Assembly (NCBI GenBank): GCA_018806915.1
Contig: JAGKQI010000104.1
Coordinates: forward strand, 1,364,001-1,428,000
DNA: 64,000 bases
From: Phytophthora colocasiae
Lineage: Eukaryota; Oomycota; Peronosporomycetes; Peronosporales; Peronosporaceae
Reading direction: 5' to 3'
A program made the position numbers and the translations under genes. Under the pieces are notes generated by a model that was not told the origin of the DNA, did no database searches, and saw only the letters and a list, made by a program, of their open reading frames with translations. Of the stretch, positions 9,186-19,669 are shown in pieces (position 1 is the stretch's first letter; each line of letters begins with the position of its first letter).

Positions 9186-11019
9186 TGTCGCGTCTACTCT
9201 CTCGAATCGCAGCAAGTATCTTGTTGACCGTCAACTCTCCCTGGAGACGGCCACCGAAGTCCTTCTCGAACAAGTCTTGGTCGCCGTTGTACTCTGCACG
9301 AATAAACTCCGCGATAATTTTCATTCTGGAGAGGCGCGACCTGTGTATCTTGCGTTCGTGCGGAAGCATGTCCTTGTCGACTCGGTACTGGTGACACGCA
9401 GGATTTGGGTGCCAGTACTGATGAACGTAGTCGCGCCATGATTTCGCATCCGAAAGCTCAGACACGAGGCGTGCGGTTTCCTCATCAGTTCCTTCACACG
9501 TATCTTCAGCGTGTTCACTGCCCTCCGTTTCTTGAGTACCGTTTGTCCGCACCTGACGCCCTGTCCGCACCTGACGCCCTGTATCATGCTACGGAGACCT
9601 TCCAGTAAAGCGTCCTTGAGCTCGGCAATGGCCGACGGATGCAATGCATGGGGACGTTGGGCGGGGTCTGCATATGTGGGTTTGAGCTGTGGATCGACGT
9701 CTGCATCGGAGTACATGCGTCCATAGTCAATATCTTGCAAATCATCCAGCGACGCAGTGTTGATGCATGCGTCCGCATCTGGAGCAAGCAAGTCTCCAAG
9801 CTGATTTTCCTCTCGGTCCATTACATCGTCAAGAAGATACCGCGTCACCGTCTCCGCCTTCTCACTCGGCGCCCACCCTGCCCACCACTTCACCAGCTTT
9901 AGCGTCCAGCGTCTTTTTTCAGGAGCAAACATAAACCGGTACTGACCACCTCCCCGACGAAAGCAGTGCGACGTAAACCAGATCTCGTCGCCAAGAACAC
10001 TCCTGCTGATTCCAGCAGCCGCAGCGACGATGTTGAGAACTTGCGTAAAGTTGCTGTCCGTCATTGGTGTGCCCCATTTGACTCCAGCTTTGGCTAATGA
10101 AACCCTGCTGTATGGAACCCTGCTGCCATCTCCGGCGCACCGCTGTCGCTTCGCTCCATGACGAGGAATCTTCGTCAGCGAGGGGAATGCGAAGTCGTCA
10201 CTGCTCCACCTGTTATGTAGCTCCGTCTGCGCGTGGTGGAACCATCCGCTCAGATACGTCAGCGCCTCAGCGGCCTTTTCTTCCTTCGGGAGAAGATGCA
10301 GCGAGTACGTTCAACTGGCAAGTGGGTCATGGTCGGTCTTGCGGTCACGGATTGTGAAGCAGCCAAACCGAATCGCGGCACCGCTTGCGAGACTTGCGTC
10401 GTAGGCCAAGTTGTATGTCTCCCTTCTTAATCAGTAGTACTTCGTTGATGCGGCACATTCCGTAGAAGGCAAGAGAGCATACCGCCGAAACCCACAGTCT
10501 CATCGTCTTGTTGAACATCGGGTCTGACTCCAGGAAGGCGATAATCTTTGAGAGCATGGTCAGCGACATCGGGGAGGCGCGCTTAGGGGGTCTTTCGCGT
10601 TTCTTCACCTTACTTAACCCGGCCAGAATCTGCAAGATGGTGGCAGACTTGGTGGGATTACCTCGCGGGGTAAGAGTTCCGTCCGCAGCCGTGTCGACAA
10701 CCCAGCGATCGTGTGGATGGCCACCAACAAGCATCTGTGGCTTTGTGTAGTGCCAGCTGATCGCAGCACGAAGCTTTTCAGCCGGCCACTGACTTGTGTT
10801 GGCCGTCGCTAGTTGGTGAATGTACGCCGCGAGGACTCCTGGGAGCTGCACGAACCGTTGCTTGAGTGGGTCGGGATATCCTTCAGAGATACAGAACGCG
10901 GCGAATCGACGAAGGCTGCCGTTGTAGTCCGTCCGCGTGCGAATCTCGAGCCTCTGATCCGCAAGCTTGGCCGCGGCGATGGCCGCTTGGTACAGGCGAC
11001 TGGTTTCTGGAAGCTCCAT
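9175..11019 (-). pseudogene. Crypton tyrosine recombinase with GCR1_C-like DNA-binding tail
   Basis: The minus-strand reading starts at 11019 with an N-terminal SAM-like core-binding domain (RTRTDYNGSLRRFAAFCISE, then LAAYIHQLA). The catalytic domain follows: the first catalytic Arg lies in FYGMCRINEVLLIKKGDI, the His-x-x-Arg box in TSHCFRRGGGQYRFM, then WWAGWAPSEKAET with the candidate nucleophile Tyr in VTRYLLDD. The C-terminal piece (9175-9570) has SWRDYVHQYWHPN and PHERKIHRSRLSRMKIIAEF, resembling the GCR1_C domain found on Crypton recombinases. Three frame changes, near 10405, 10310 and 9560, interrupt the reading, so this copy is inactive as given. An 18-bp direct duplication (9541-9580) lies next to the last one. 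Cutting and rejoining DNA through a Tyr-DNA intermediate is the family mechanism. Confidence 0.85.
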
Positions 11020-11074
11020 GGTGGGTCACCGAGTGTTGCGGTCTGTGGCGAGATCTGAAGTGAAGGAATTTATC

Positions 11075-11165
11075 TGTACGGACCCTGTTACAATCGTCTT
11101 TACTTGTACTCGCGTGTCGTCCCTCATCGTACTGCTGTCGTCCCTGAATGTACTTCCATGGTACA
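11075..11165 (-). repeat. Subterminal repeat cluster, right side of the Crypton, inverted
   Basis: Three to four units of the left-side repeat occur here on the opposite strand: on plus one reads GTCGTCCCTCATCGTACT and GTCGTCCCTGAATGTACT, the reverse complement of AGTACATTCAGGGACGAC-like units. They precede the recombinase start by about 60 bp, so they may lie in its promoter. Confidence 0.8.
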
Positions 11166-11250
11166 GACTTTTGGGCTACTGTACACATCTGCGGTGCTTT
11201 GGTTTTAGGAGAATTTTTTTGTCTTTGCAACTACTGTAAAGTTTTAGCCA

Positions 11251-11284
11251 ATCAATTTGCGTCGCAAGACCGTTTTGGTCCCTC
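11251..11284 (-). repeat. Right outer inverted motif pair of the Crypton
   Basis: ATCAATTT at 11251 and TTTTGGTCCCTC ending at 11284 mirror the left pair at 8854-8891. This marks the likely right boundary of the element about 420 bp before the P450 start codon. Confidence 0.4.
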
Positions 11285-11290
11285 GCACCA

Positions 11291-11702
11291 GTGCAAGAAG
11301 TATTCCCTCGGTATTGATTTCATCCAATAATTGTTTTCTGTCCGACTTAGAATAAGCTTGGCGGATATTTTTACAAAGCCTCTTGGATCAATGCCGAGAA
11401 TTGAGTGCAGTGCCAAGGACGCTTAAAGTCGAGTCAGCAGGAGTCAGCCCGATGTGGGAGTGTTCGACTCTATGTAGTGGTCTGTCGTGCTCCGTCATAT
11501 ACTGCAGTTGGGCAACGGTCTGTTGAAGTGCAGCAGCCTCGGTCCCAGACTGAGCATAAACTGCAGTTAGTATAGGACACAGATAGTATAACTGAGAGGG
11601 GGTTCGTCACCGTTCGAGGTTTTCCGACCTCAATCCCAAACCTGCAACGTGGAGAACAAGTGTCTTCGTCGTTGCCTTGGTGCTCCGTGCATTTGATGAG
11701 AG
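11291..11702. promoter_or_regulatory. Upstream region of the P450 gene, no clear element
   Basis: No coding sequence is visible. The word ACTGCAGTT occurs twice (about 11500 and 11560). No TATA box or oomycete initiator could be assigned with confidence. Confidence 0.35.
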
Positions 11703-13271
11703 ATGAAGCTCGACGCTTTGACTACTTTAGTGACGCTCGTTTCGGTCGCTGCTTCCTGTGTGGCGCTGCTGTTCATGTATCTAGCGACACGGTCTGCGCG
11801 TGATGAAGCGGTAAAACAGTTACCCACTCCTGACGGAGACCACTGGATCCTACGCCACACACTGGAGCTCATTCAGGCGCAAAGGTCGGGGAAGTTCCCT
11901 GACTGGGCTCTCCACTACTGTCGTAAGTTCCAAGGCCATCCTTGGTGTCTTCGTATGATCGGGAAGCATCCGTCTGTGGTGGTTTGCTGTCCTGAAGCTT
12001 TCGAGGATATCCAGAAGACACAGTTAGATGCATTTGACAAAAGCCCCTTTGTGTCGGAAGCCATGTACGATGTACTAGGCCAAGGGATCTTTGCCGTTAG
12101 CGGACCATTATGGCAGCATCAACGTAAAACTGCGAGTCATTTGTTCACTGCACAGTTGATGCAGTATGCTATGGAGGTAGTTGTTCCTGAAAAGGGTGAG
12201 GAGCTGGTAAAGCGCCTGCAGGAGCTTTGCTCGAAGAACGACAGAGTCGTGAGTTTGAAGAGATTATTGGATCTCTACACCATGGACGTCTTCGCTAAAG
12301 TAGGGTTTGATGTGGATCTTCATGGTGTCAAGTCAGACGAGAACGCAGAGCTACTCGACGCGTTTGCACGCATGTCGAGGCGGATGTTAGAGCGGATCCA
12401 AACGCCAATTTGGCTCTGGAAACTCATGCGTTGGCTTAATGTCGGTAAAGAGAAGCAATTAGCTCTAGACGTTAAATTGCTGGACAATCTGGTGTACGGG
12501 GTGATTGCTCGATCTATTGAGGAGAAGAATCGACAGGAAAGTTCTCGAAAAGATCTCATCACTCTGTTCATGGAGGGGTCTGAGGTGGAATATACCAAGG
12601 GTGTCTACACGAAGAAGGATCTAAAGCTCATGCGCGATTTCGTCGTCAGCTTCTTTCTTGCTGGACGGGAGACTACGGCTACTACGATGTCGTGGGTCAT
12701 TGTGATGTTGAATAGGTATCCAGAAGTTCTGATTAAAGTTCGGCAGGAGTTGAAGGAAAGGCTTCCGGGTCTGCTGACTGGGGAAATACGCTGTCCGAAC
12801 TTGGAAGATATCCAAAAACTTGTTTACCTCGAAGCTGTTGTGCGAGAAACATTGAGGCTGTTCCCTGTGATTGCTTTCGCTGAGAGATCTGCAACACGAG
12901 ATGTTCGTCTGTATGAGGGAACGTACATTAAGGCAGGGACGCACGTGATCATGCCCCACTACGCTATGGGGCGGATGTCAACGATTTGGGGGCCAGATGT
13001 GGATGAATTCAAGCCAGAACGATGGATTGATGCCACAACAGGGAGAATTCAGCAGGTTTCACCATTCAAATTCACCGTTTTCCTGGGAGGACCGCGAATG
13101 TGTTTGGGCATGAAGTTTGCGTTGACTGAGGTGAAGATTACGCTGGCGAAACTCTTGAGCCAGTTTGACTTCAAGACTGTGAAGGACCCATTCACATTCA
13201 CGTATCGGTCAGCGATCACGTTACAGATTAAGGGCTCGCTGGATGTGAAAGTGTCTCCGATCAAGCTGTAG
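11703..13271 (+). CDS. Cytochrome P450 monooxygenase
   Basis: This is an intact, intronless 522-residue P450. A hydrophobic N-terminal anchor lies at about residues 6-28, placing the enzyme on the ER membrane. The I-helix oxygen-activation motif is AGRETT (in SFFLAGRETTATTMSWV), the K-helix ExxR is ETLR, a PERW motif follows, and the heme loop is FLGGPRMCLG with the thiolate ligand at Cys467. Length and motif set resemble the CYP4/CYP86/CYP52 fatty-acid hydroxylase type; terminal hydroxylation of fatty acids is a reasonable guess but the substrate cannot be read from sequence. The ATG follows an in-frame TGA two codons upstream, so the start is well defined. It lies between a dead Crypton and a TE-broken F-box gene. 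Confidence 0.95.
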   Translation: MKLDALTTLVTLVSVAASCVALLFMYLATRSARDEAVKQLPTPDGDHWILRHTLELIQAQRSGKFPDWALHYCRKFQGHPWCLRMIGKHPSVVVCCPEAFEDIQKTQLDAFDKSPFVSEAMYDVLGQGIFAVSGPLWQHQRKTASHLFTAQLMQYAMEVVVPEKGEELVKRLQELCSKNDRVVSLKRLLDLYTMDVFAKVGFDVDLHGVKSDENAELLDAFARMSRRMLERIQTPIWLWKLMRWLNVGKEKQLALDVKLLDNLVYGVIARSIEEKNRQESSRKDLITLFMEGSEVEYTKGVYTKKDLKLMRDFVVSFFLAGRETTATTMSWVIVMLNRYPEVLIKVRQELKERLPGLLTGEIRCPNLEDIQKLVYLEAVVRETLRLFPVIAFAERSATRDVRLYEGTYIKAGTHVIMPHYAMGRMSTIWGPDVDEFKPERWIDATTGRIQQVSPFKFTVFLGGPRMCLGMKFALTEVKITLAKLLSQFDFKTVKDPFTFTYRSAITLQIKGSLDVKVSPIKL

Positions 13272-13843
13272 GGATTGAATACATTTCTTGAATGGAATAG
13301 CTACGTAGTGCCCTCTCCATGTAGTTGAGCACAGTGTCGCTTAGCAGATCCCTGTTCGATTGAATGCAATGCTCGACTTTGTTTTTTTTAATGGAGTATC
13401 TGAATGTTCGTTGAAGTGTTCGTTAGATTACGCCTACTACAGAGTGAGTAGCTTACCCGTTGAGTTTGCTCAAATAACCTTCAGATTTGTTCACACGTCG
13501 ACAACTCTGTTAATACCTCCAATATTCGCGCTCCTCGTAGTCTTCGTAGTTCATACCTGCATCTTCATCTGGAGAAACTCTTCCTTCATCCTGTGCGTTG
13601 ATGCCAAGAACTTCGTAGTAAATATTCATGAGTTCTGAAGGAGATATTGTCTTCAGTGTACTCCAAGTCTTCCTCCCTTTTCCAAAACATAGGTCGTTTC
13701 TTGTCTTTTGGAAGCCAGCTCATCGAAAAATGTCCATCTTCGAGAACGATTCACCCGACACCCCATTCAAAGAAGCAAGTGCAGCTGTTCGTTATGTCGC
13801 CAAGAGGTGGAGCCAAGCAAAAACTCATGGGGAAGGGTCGACA
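13272..13843. other. Intergenic, with a possible small minus-strand ORF
   Basis: On the minus strand, 13510-13629 encodes a 39-residue acidic, tyrosine-rich peptide beginning MNIYYEVLGINAQDEG. An overlapping frame upstream (about 13600-13735) reads SWLPKDKKRPMFWKREEDLE. These may be the end of a decayed minus-strand gene convergent with the P450. No family is recognised. Confidence 0.25.
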
Positions 13844-14172
13844 ATGTCGACCCCTTCGCTTCCTACGCTTCCACTGTCTATCTTCTCGCATGTGATAGCT
13901 TTCACAACATATCGCGCCCACCCCTCAAGAATGTAGCTTTGGTCTCCAAGAGCTGGTTGCAGATTGCGAAGCAGCTAATGACACAGTACGAGCAGTAAAC
14001 CATGGAGATCCAAATGACAACCGGTACACAAGACGAGATTTAACAGACTTTAAGAGAAATATCGACTCGTGGCACAGCGGCTCGCAGATCCATTCTTCTT
14101 CGCTTTCAGCGAGACGACCAAGCCACAGTTAGAGCAATTGACTATCACTAGCATGCTATGAACTGGAAAGAG

Positions 14173-14301
14173 TGTTGGAAGTTACGTCGTAAGCGGTAGT
14201 GGATAAGGTACCTCGCGTGGGTTAATTCTGCGCAGCGAGACTGTACGGCACTGATAGTAAATCACTTTTCCTTTTCCCTTCTAAAGCGTACACATTCAAT
14301 A
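14173..14301 (+). repeat. Copia-1 left LTR
   Basis: 129 bp, beginning TGTTGGAAGTTACG and ending ACACATTCAATA. It is very short for a Copia LTR and, judged by the target duplication, ends in TA rather than the usual CA. It must hold the promoter of the element. Confidence 0.93.
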
Positions 14302-14312
14302 GGTTATGAGTT
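14302..14312 (+). other. Copia-1 primer-binding site
   Basis: GGTTATGAG is complementary to the anticodon arm of initiator methionine tRNA, the half-tRNA primer used by many Copia elements. The ATG of the gag frame (14306-14308) lies inside it. Confidence 0.75.
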
Positions 14313-17300
14313 CCAAGGACGCTGGCGAAGTCTCGCCACGACAGACACCTCCGCTACCTGCGAAAGAGGTTGCGCCAGGTACTGGTGGCGGTGATCCTGC
14401 TGCCCACGAAAGGGGTAGCTCGCCTGATGAAGGAAAAGCCGCTCCCGGAATGGAGGATATGATGGTGCTGCTGAGGCAGCTGACCACCAAGGTGAACATG
14501 CTGGAGAAGGCGGTCACGCCTCGGGGAGCGCCGGTGTCTCCTGACCAACCGCTGAGGCGAAGCGTCTTCCGTCAAGCGATTGAGGAGGGCGGGAGCCTCG
14601 GGATGCGGCAAATGCACGTTGACGAGCTTGGAGGTGGACATGTGGGCCTGGGGGTCCAGACTCCTGGAGGATGGGCGCGTGCTGGCTATCTTGACCACGA
14701 AGTGGACCGCGGGGTTCCACAGTACCAAGCGTACCGCCCGCCCCCGGTCCAAGCACACGCGCAGCAGCAGCCACAGCAACAACATGCTGAGCCTGTCATG
14801 GCAGCTGAACCACGCGTCCCCCCTGCGAGAGAGGCTAAGCTAGCGCTACGCGCATTCGACGGTAACGAGGTCTACAAAGGTCTAGGATCTGGCTTTGAAC
14901 AGTGGGCATTACTGTTCATTGGAGCAGGTTGAGATGGCCGAGATCGCCTACCGCTATCGCTGGACGGAACGGGCGAAGGTCAATAAGTTCGCAGAGCATC
15001 TGCGAGGCAAAGCTGAAAAGTACTTCCATCAACATGTGCAGCGGTGGTGGGCTACCCAGCCAAATCTTTGGTTTGTGATGGAACAAATGAATGCGGCGTT
15101 CCGTGTGAACATCTCCAATCAGCAGGCGATGAGGATGTTTTCAGCCCGGAAGGAGAGCTCGCGTACATGGAATGACCACTTCCTTTACCTGAATGCGCTT
15201 AATGGGGCTACCAACGCGTCGCCGAGTTTGGTGCTGGAAAACGTGGTGAAGTACGCTGACCCGGATTTGAAGATCGCTATGATGGCGAAGTACGACCCTA
15301 CGAGGCCAGACCCAATGCAACAGGCAAGTGAGCTTGTGGCGTGGGCTCAAGCACTGAAGGACGAGGACAAGACGTTCAAAGGGATCGGGAAGGACACAGT
15401 CAGCACCGTCACAACTGGCAGGAAATGCTACAAGTGTGGCAATGTCGGCCACATCCGGCGCGATTGTCCTGAAAAAGAGCACAAGAACGATGGTGGTGAC
15501 GAGAGTAAGATCAAATGGTCTTTGAATGTTCAGGAACATGGCCTCGGGACTGACGACTGGATATTGGACAGTGGTGCAAGTCGTCATATGGTGAACGACA
15601 AGACGATGCTCAGGGACGTCTACGGAATGCCACGACGCGGAGGAGAGTTTTCAGCCCGATGGCACAAAGCTTGAGGTGACGCTGAAGGGAACAGCTGTGC
15701 TTAAAGCGATGGTGGACGGCGTCCAGGCCGAGATCACACTGAGGAACGTCTACTATGCACCTAAGCTAGCCAGGAACCTGATGTCGTACTGCTTGTTGCT
15801 GAAAATGGGCTGCAAGGTGGCTGAGTCACAATGGCTGTGTGGCAGTATTGAAGGGCAACCCTACACGAGTGGTGTTCTACGCGGATATCAAGAGCAACGT
15901 ACTGGTAGCAAGAGTGCAATGTGGTCGACAGCGCTCTGTGCAACAGATGAAAGAAGTTGTGATGAGCGCGGTGGTGGAGGAAGACCGCCATCTCACCTCT
16001 CGAATTGTTCAGAAGGATACTTTGGTCGGCTTTCACGAGAGGTTTGGACATCTTGCATTTGATACAATCGAGCGGATCGCGAAAGACCCAGCCTCTGGGA
16101 TTGAGATTACTAGCCACAAGCGGGTCAACTGTCGTGTATGTGCTGAAGGCAAGCAGACGCGTGCCCAACAGCCGACGAAAGACACTGGGGAGCATGCTCC
16201 AGTTGATCGATGTGGGGCGGTGATTTGCAGTGACTTGAAAGGCCCTGTTACGCCCCGAGACCGACGTGAAATCGATACTTGGTGAACTTCGTGGACCATA
16301 AGTCCAATTACTGCCGCGTGTTCTTGGCGAAGACGAAGGATCAGGCCGCCAAATACTTCGAACAATTTCTGACCTGGTTCGAGAAGCAATTTGGGTGCAA
16401 GGTTCGTGTCCTACGTACTGACGGAGGTGCAGAATACAACAACGTGGACGAGTTTTGCAAGCAATCAGGAGTGGCCCGTCAGAAGAGCGAGGCAAGGAAC
16501 CAAGCTGCCAACGGTAAAGCAGAGAGGATGCACCGAACGGTGATGAAACATCGTGCGCTGCATGCTGTTTGCTTCCGAGTTGCCACTGACATTTTGGGGA
16601 GATGCGGCAGAATATGCGGTCTATGTATTGAACCGCAGTCCCACCCGTGCAAACGATGACCGAATGTCGCCGCTGGAGGTGCTCTCGGGACGTGCGCCAA
16701 GTTTGCAAGACATTGTGGTTTTTGGATCTGCTTGCGCTGTATTCGTTGACACTCAGCAAGAAGAATCTGCAAAGCGTTCTCAGCGTGGAGTTGTGATCGG
16801 AAAAAGCGACGAAACAAAGGGGTATCGAGGTATACTTACCGGAGAGCAACAAGGTTGTGGTGACCCGCCATGTAAAGGACATCGAGACGTTGAAACAGGC
16901 TGACAGCGACCGCATTTCACAGCAACTAATTCTTGAAGAACTTGCAGAAATGGCCAACGGTAGAACGAGTCCTGGCGCGAGCAATGTCACGGAAGACGTG
17001 GAGAAGAAATGCGCCTGAAACTGGAAATTCTAAAGGAGAGACCAAGCCACGTCGGTCACAGCGCGTGAGGAAGAAATCTGTTCGACGCCGTGAAGCTGAT
17101 GGAGATGACGACGGAGGGTCGGAAGGAGCACTGGTCTCAAGTGCTGTACATGTGGAAGATACTCATGCGGATGATAAGGAGCCAGCAAATTTTGCTGCTG
17201 CCAGACGTTGCGCGGAAAGTGAGAAATGGCGGGCCGCGGGCGGGAAGAAATTGCTTCTCTGGAAGCGAACGACACTTGGAAAGTTGTGAAGGTGTCTCCG

Positions 17301-18798
17301 GGTACCGCTCGACTACCACTCGAAATGGGTATATAAGAAGAAACGGGATGGCAATGGCAAAATCCAGCGCTACAAAGCTCGACTCGTAGCATGCGGAAAT
17401 GAGCAAGTGTTCGGTATTGACTACTTGTTCACATTTGCTGCGGTGATGGAACTGCCAAGTGGAAAAGCTGTGCTTGCACTTGCAAGAATCTGGCGCGTGC
17501 CAGCGAGGCACGGTGATGTGCCGAATGCGTTCGTGAAGGCATCGACGGAAGAAGGCTTAGAAATCTGCCTGTACATTCCCGACGGAATGGAGTTTACGGC
17601 AGCTGAGCTAGCAGCTTTGGGTGTCAAAGACGTTAGTGAACTCGGCTTGTTGCTCGGAAGAAGCCTTTATGGGCTTAAGCAAGCTGGAAGGCTGTGGCGT
17701 AGTTACTGCACAAAACGCTTGTTCAGGTCGGATTCAGGCAATGTTTGTCCGATTCGTGCGTCTATGTGAAGACTGACGTTGGTGGAATAACTGTTGTGGG
17801 GACATACGTTGACGATTTGCTGGTCACCGCTACTTCGGCGCCGCGCGTCGACTCATTTGCTGATATGGCAATCCTGGAACTCAAGGACTTGGGACCAGCA
17901 TCGATGTTCCTCGGGATGAGGATCAGCTACGACGATGAGCGTGGATATACGATTGACCAAGAGCATGCCATCACGGAAACGCTGATCGCGCATGGCTTAG
18001 AAAATGCCAACAGCGTTCGACTGCCTATCGCAGCGGGCGATCCACCCTTTGACGACGATGGGAAGTTACTGCCTATTAAGTCGGCTCCCGATGGCAAAGA
18101 ACCGACGGTGAAGGACTTTCAGGCCTTGGTTGGGGAGTCTCCTGTGGATCGCACGTGGCACAAGACCTGACATTTCGTTTGCTGTTCACCGCGCGAGTCG
18201 AAAGACTCACGCTCCCACTGCTCAAGACTGGAAGCTAGCGAAGCGAATCGCACGGTATTTGAGTGGAACGCGTGGTTTGAAGTTGCGCCTGACGGATGAT
18301 GTGCAAGATGGCGCGAAAGAAATTGTCCGTTTGTGTTGCTGGTCTGATGCAGACTTTGCTGGAGACGTGCAAGATCGCAAATCTGTCAGCGGCGTCATAG
18401 TCCAAGTAAATGGAATGACGATAGATTGGGAGTGCAGGAAGCAAACCGCTGTCGTGCTGTCAACTGCAGAAGCGGAGTTTGTCGCAGCATCTGTTGGCGG
18501 CCAAAATGTGTTGGGTTTACGCGAGCTGTTCGGAGAGATTGGCTTAAAGGTAAAGCTGCCAATCGAGATGATGATGGATAACCAGGCAGCGCTGAAACAG
18601 ATCACCAACGAGGCAAGCTCGGGGAGGGCCAAGCACGTGGATATCAAGGTCAAATTCTTGCGAGATTACGCTGAGCGAGGTGTCGTTCTGCCCACGTACG
18701 TCGGAACCGCCGATATGTTAGCGGACTTGCTGACGAAGGCTCTTCCAGGAGAACGAGTACTTCAACTACGAGAGAAGATCGGGTTAACTGGTGAGTGA
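14306..18798 (+). pseudogene. Copia-1 gag-pol, multiply frameshifted
   Basis: Starting at ATG 14306, a gag region is followed by a CCHC knuckle (CYKCGNVGHIRRDC, about 15425), protease (DWILDSGASRHMV, about 15555), a pre-integrase HHCC region (HERFGHLAFDTIERIA ... CRVCAEGK, about 16030-16155), integrase (LRTDGGAEYNN and NGKAERMHR), RT (HGDVPNAFVKA, LYGLKQAGRLW and the catalytic YVDDLLV at about 17805) and RNase H (WSDADFAGDVQDRKS, LSTAEAEFVAA, DNQAALK). The reading changes frame at about 14910, 15675, 15850, 16280, 16560, 16900, 17290-17400, 17740 and 18140. The element cannot make a full polyprotein as written. Confidence 0.88.
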
Positions 18799-18824
18799 TA
18801 GAGCCTCACTGCGCAGGGAAGGAG

Positions 18825-18953
18825 TGTTGGAAGTTACGTCGTAAGCGGTAGTGGATAAGGTACCTCGCGTGGGTTAATTCTGCGCAGCGAGACTGTACGG
18901 CACTGATAGTAAATCACTTTTCCTTTTCCCTTCTAAAGCGTACACATTCAATA
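18825..18953 (+). repeat. Copia-1 right LTR
   Basis: Identical to the left LTR over all 129 bp by eye. It is preceded by the purine tract GGGAAGGAG (18817-18824 region) and followed by the target duplication AAGAG. Confidence 0.93.
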
Positions 18954-19669
18954 AAGAGTACTTCCGAAGCTGTGACGAAACTACCGCAATGATCCAGGAC
19001 TGTCATGGACGGCACACCAAGAATGTGCCCGCAGCTTGCCCTGCACTAAAAAGTCTCACTATTGGGATTGACCAACAGAGATACACTAACTCGCCTGTTC
19101 GACACTTTAACATCGACATTTGCGGCGATGAGTTTTCGGCATCAATGGCTTGCAATTGTTTTCTGCTGGAGAGGTTTGTTATCAATAACACCTTGATGAG
19201 TGTAAAGCCTATTGAGACGTTCACAGACACCTCACTAGCTGAGCTAAAGAATTTGGACATAGTGGAAATTAACACAGCTGCTATGTGCAGGGGGAATGGC
19301 GTTATTGATTACATTCGTCGAGTTCTGGCGTTGAACTACTACACCGGTAAAAATCGCGAGTTACAGATACATATCGGGGGACTGCAACACGGCCACTTCG
19401 GTGTACTCGGCGGTTGTGGATATGTTGCGCTGCCTCTCTGAAATCAACGAGGAGGACTTTGGAGCAGAACGAAACGAGCAGAAGTTTGAAGTGTTCTCGG
19501 CACCACTCGAGAGTGAGTAAGCAGTAGAGTTCGAAGTACATGCAGGAGGAGCTGAGGCCACTGATGGAACGTGTGAAGGAGATGCATCGTTCCGTCATAG
19601 TCATCATTGCGCTCATCTAACTATTTTGTGAAGAGCTCATCCACTGATGTATTCAAGACGCGTCGAAAC

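Larger units (their letters stand above)
8843..11290 (-). mobile_element. Crypton-type tyrosine recombinase element, degraded
   Basis: The element is defined by a minus-strand tyrosine recombinase relic (9175-11019) flanked on both sides by clusters of the same AGTACAAT...GGACGAC-type short repeat in opposite orientation. Beyond the clusters are matching outer words: GGGTCCCAAA then AAATTGAT on the left (8854-8891), and ATCAATTT then TTTTGGTCCCTC on the right (11251-11284). Cryptons are DNA transposons that move with a tyrosine recombinase and are known from oomycetes and fungi. They are generally described as lacking long terminal inverted repeats, so the outer boundaries given here are inferred. 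Confidence 0.7.
14173..18953 (+). mobile_element. Ty1/Copia retrotransposon with identical 129-bp LTRs
   Basis: Two LTRs (14173-14301 and 18825-18953) match base for base by eye. The flanks carry a 5-bp target duplication AAGAG (14168-14172 and 18954-18958). The primer-binding site GGTTATGAG directly follows the left LTR, and a purine-rich GGGAAGGAG directly precedes the right one. The interior has gag, protease, integrase, RT and RNase H in the Copia order. Identical LTRs imply recent insertion, yet the coding region carries many frame breaks. Confidence 0.95.
13844..19522 (+). pseudogene. F-box/LRR-like gene relic, split by a Copia element
   Basis: The 5' part starts at ATG 13844 with an F-box-like segment (LPTLPLSIFSHVIAF, then after a one-base shift near 13920 LKNVALVSKSWLQIAKQ). 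Further on is PQLEQLTITSML (14120-14155). After the element, from 18954, the text continues in leucine-rich style: CPALKSLTIGI, FLLERFVINNTL and LAELKNLDIVEI, then, after another shift near 19375, VVDMLRCLSEINEEDFGAE to a TAG at about 19522. F-box/LRR proteins serve as substrate receptors of SCF ubiquitin ligases. The frameshifts outside the insertion argue that it was already decaying, or that undetected introns exist. Confidence 0.55.

Noticed and set aside
8997..9215. Minus-strand ORF of 72 codons with hydrophobic composition
   Set aside because: It is a read-through of the short tandem repeat, giving a repetitive TLVVLYCT-like string.
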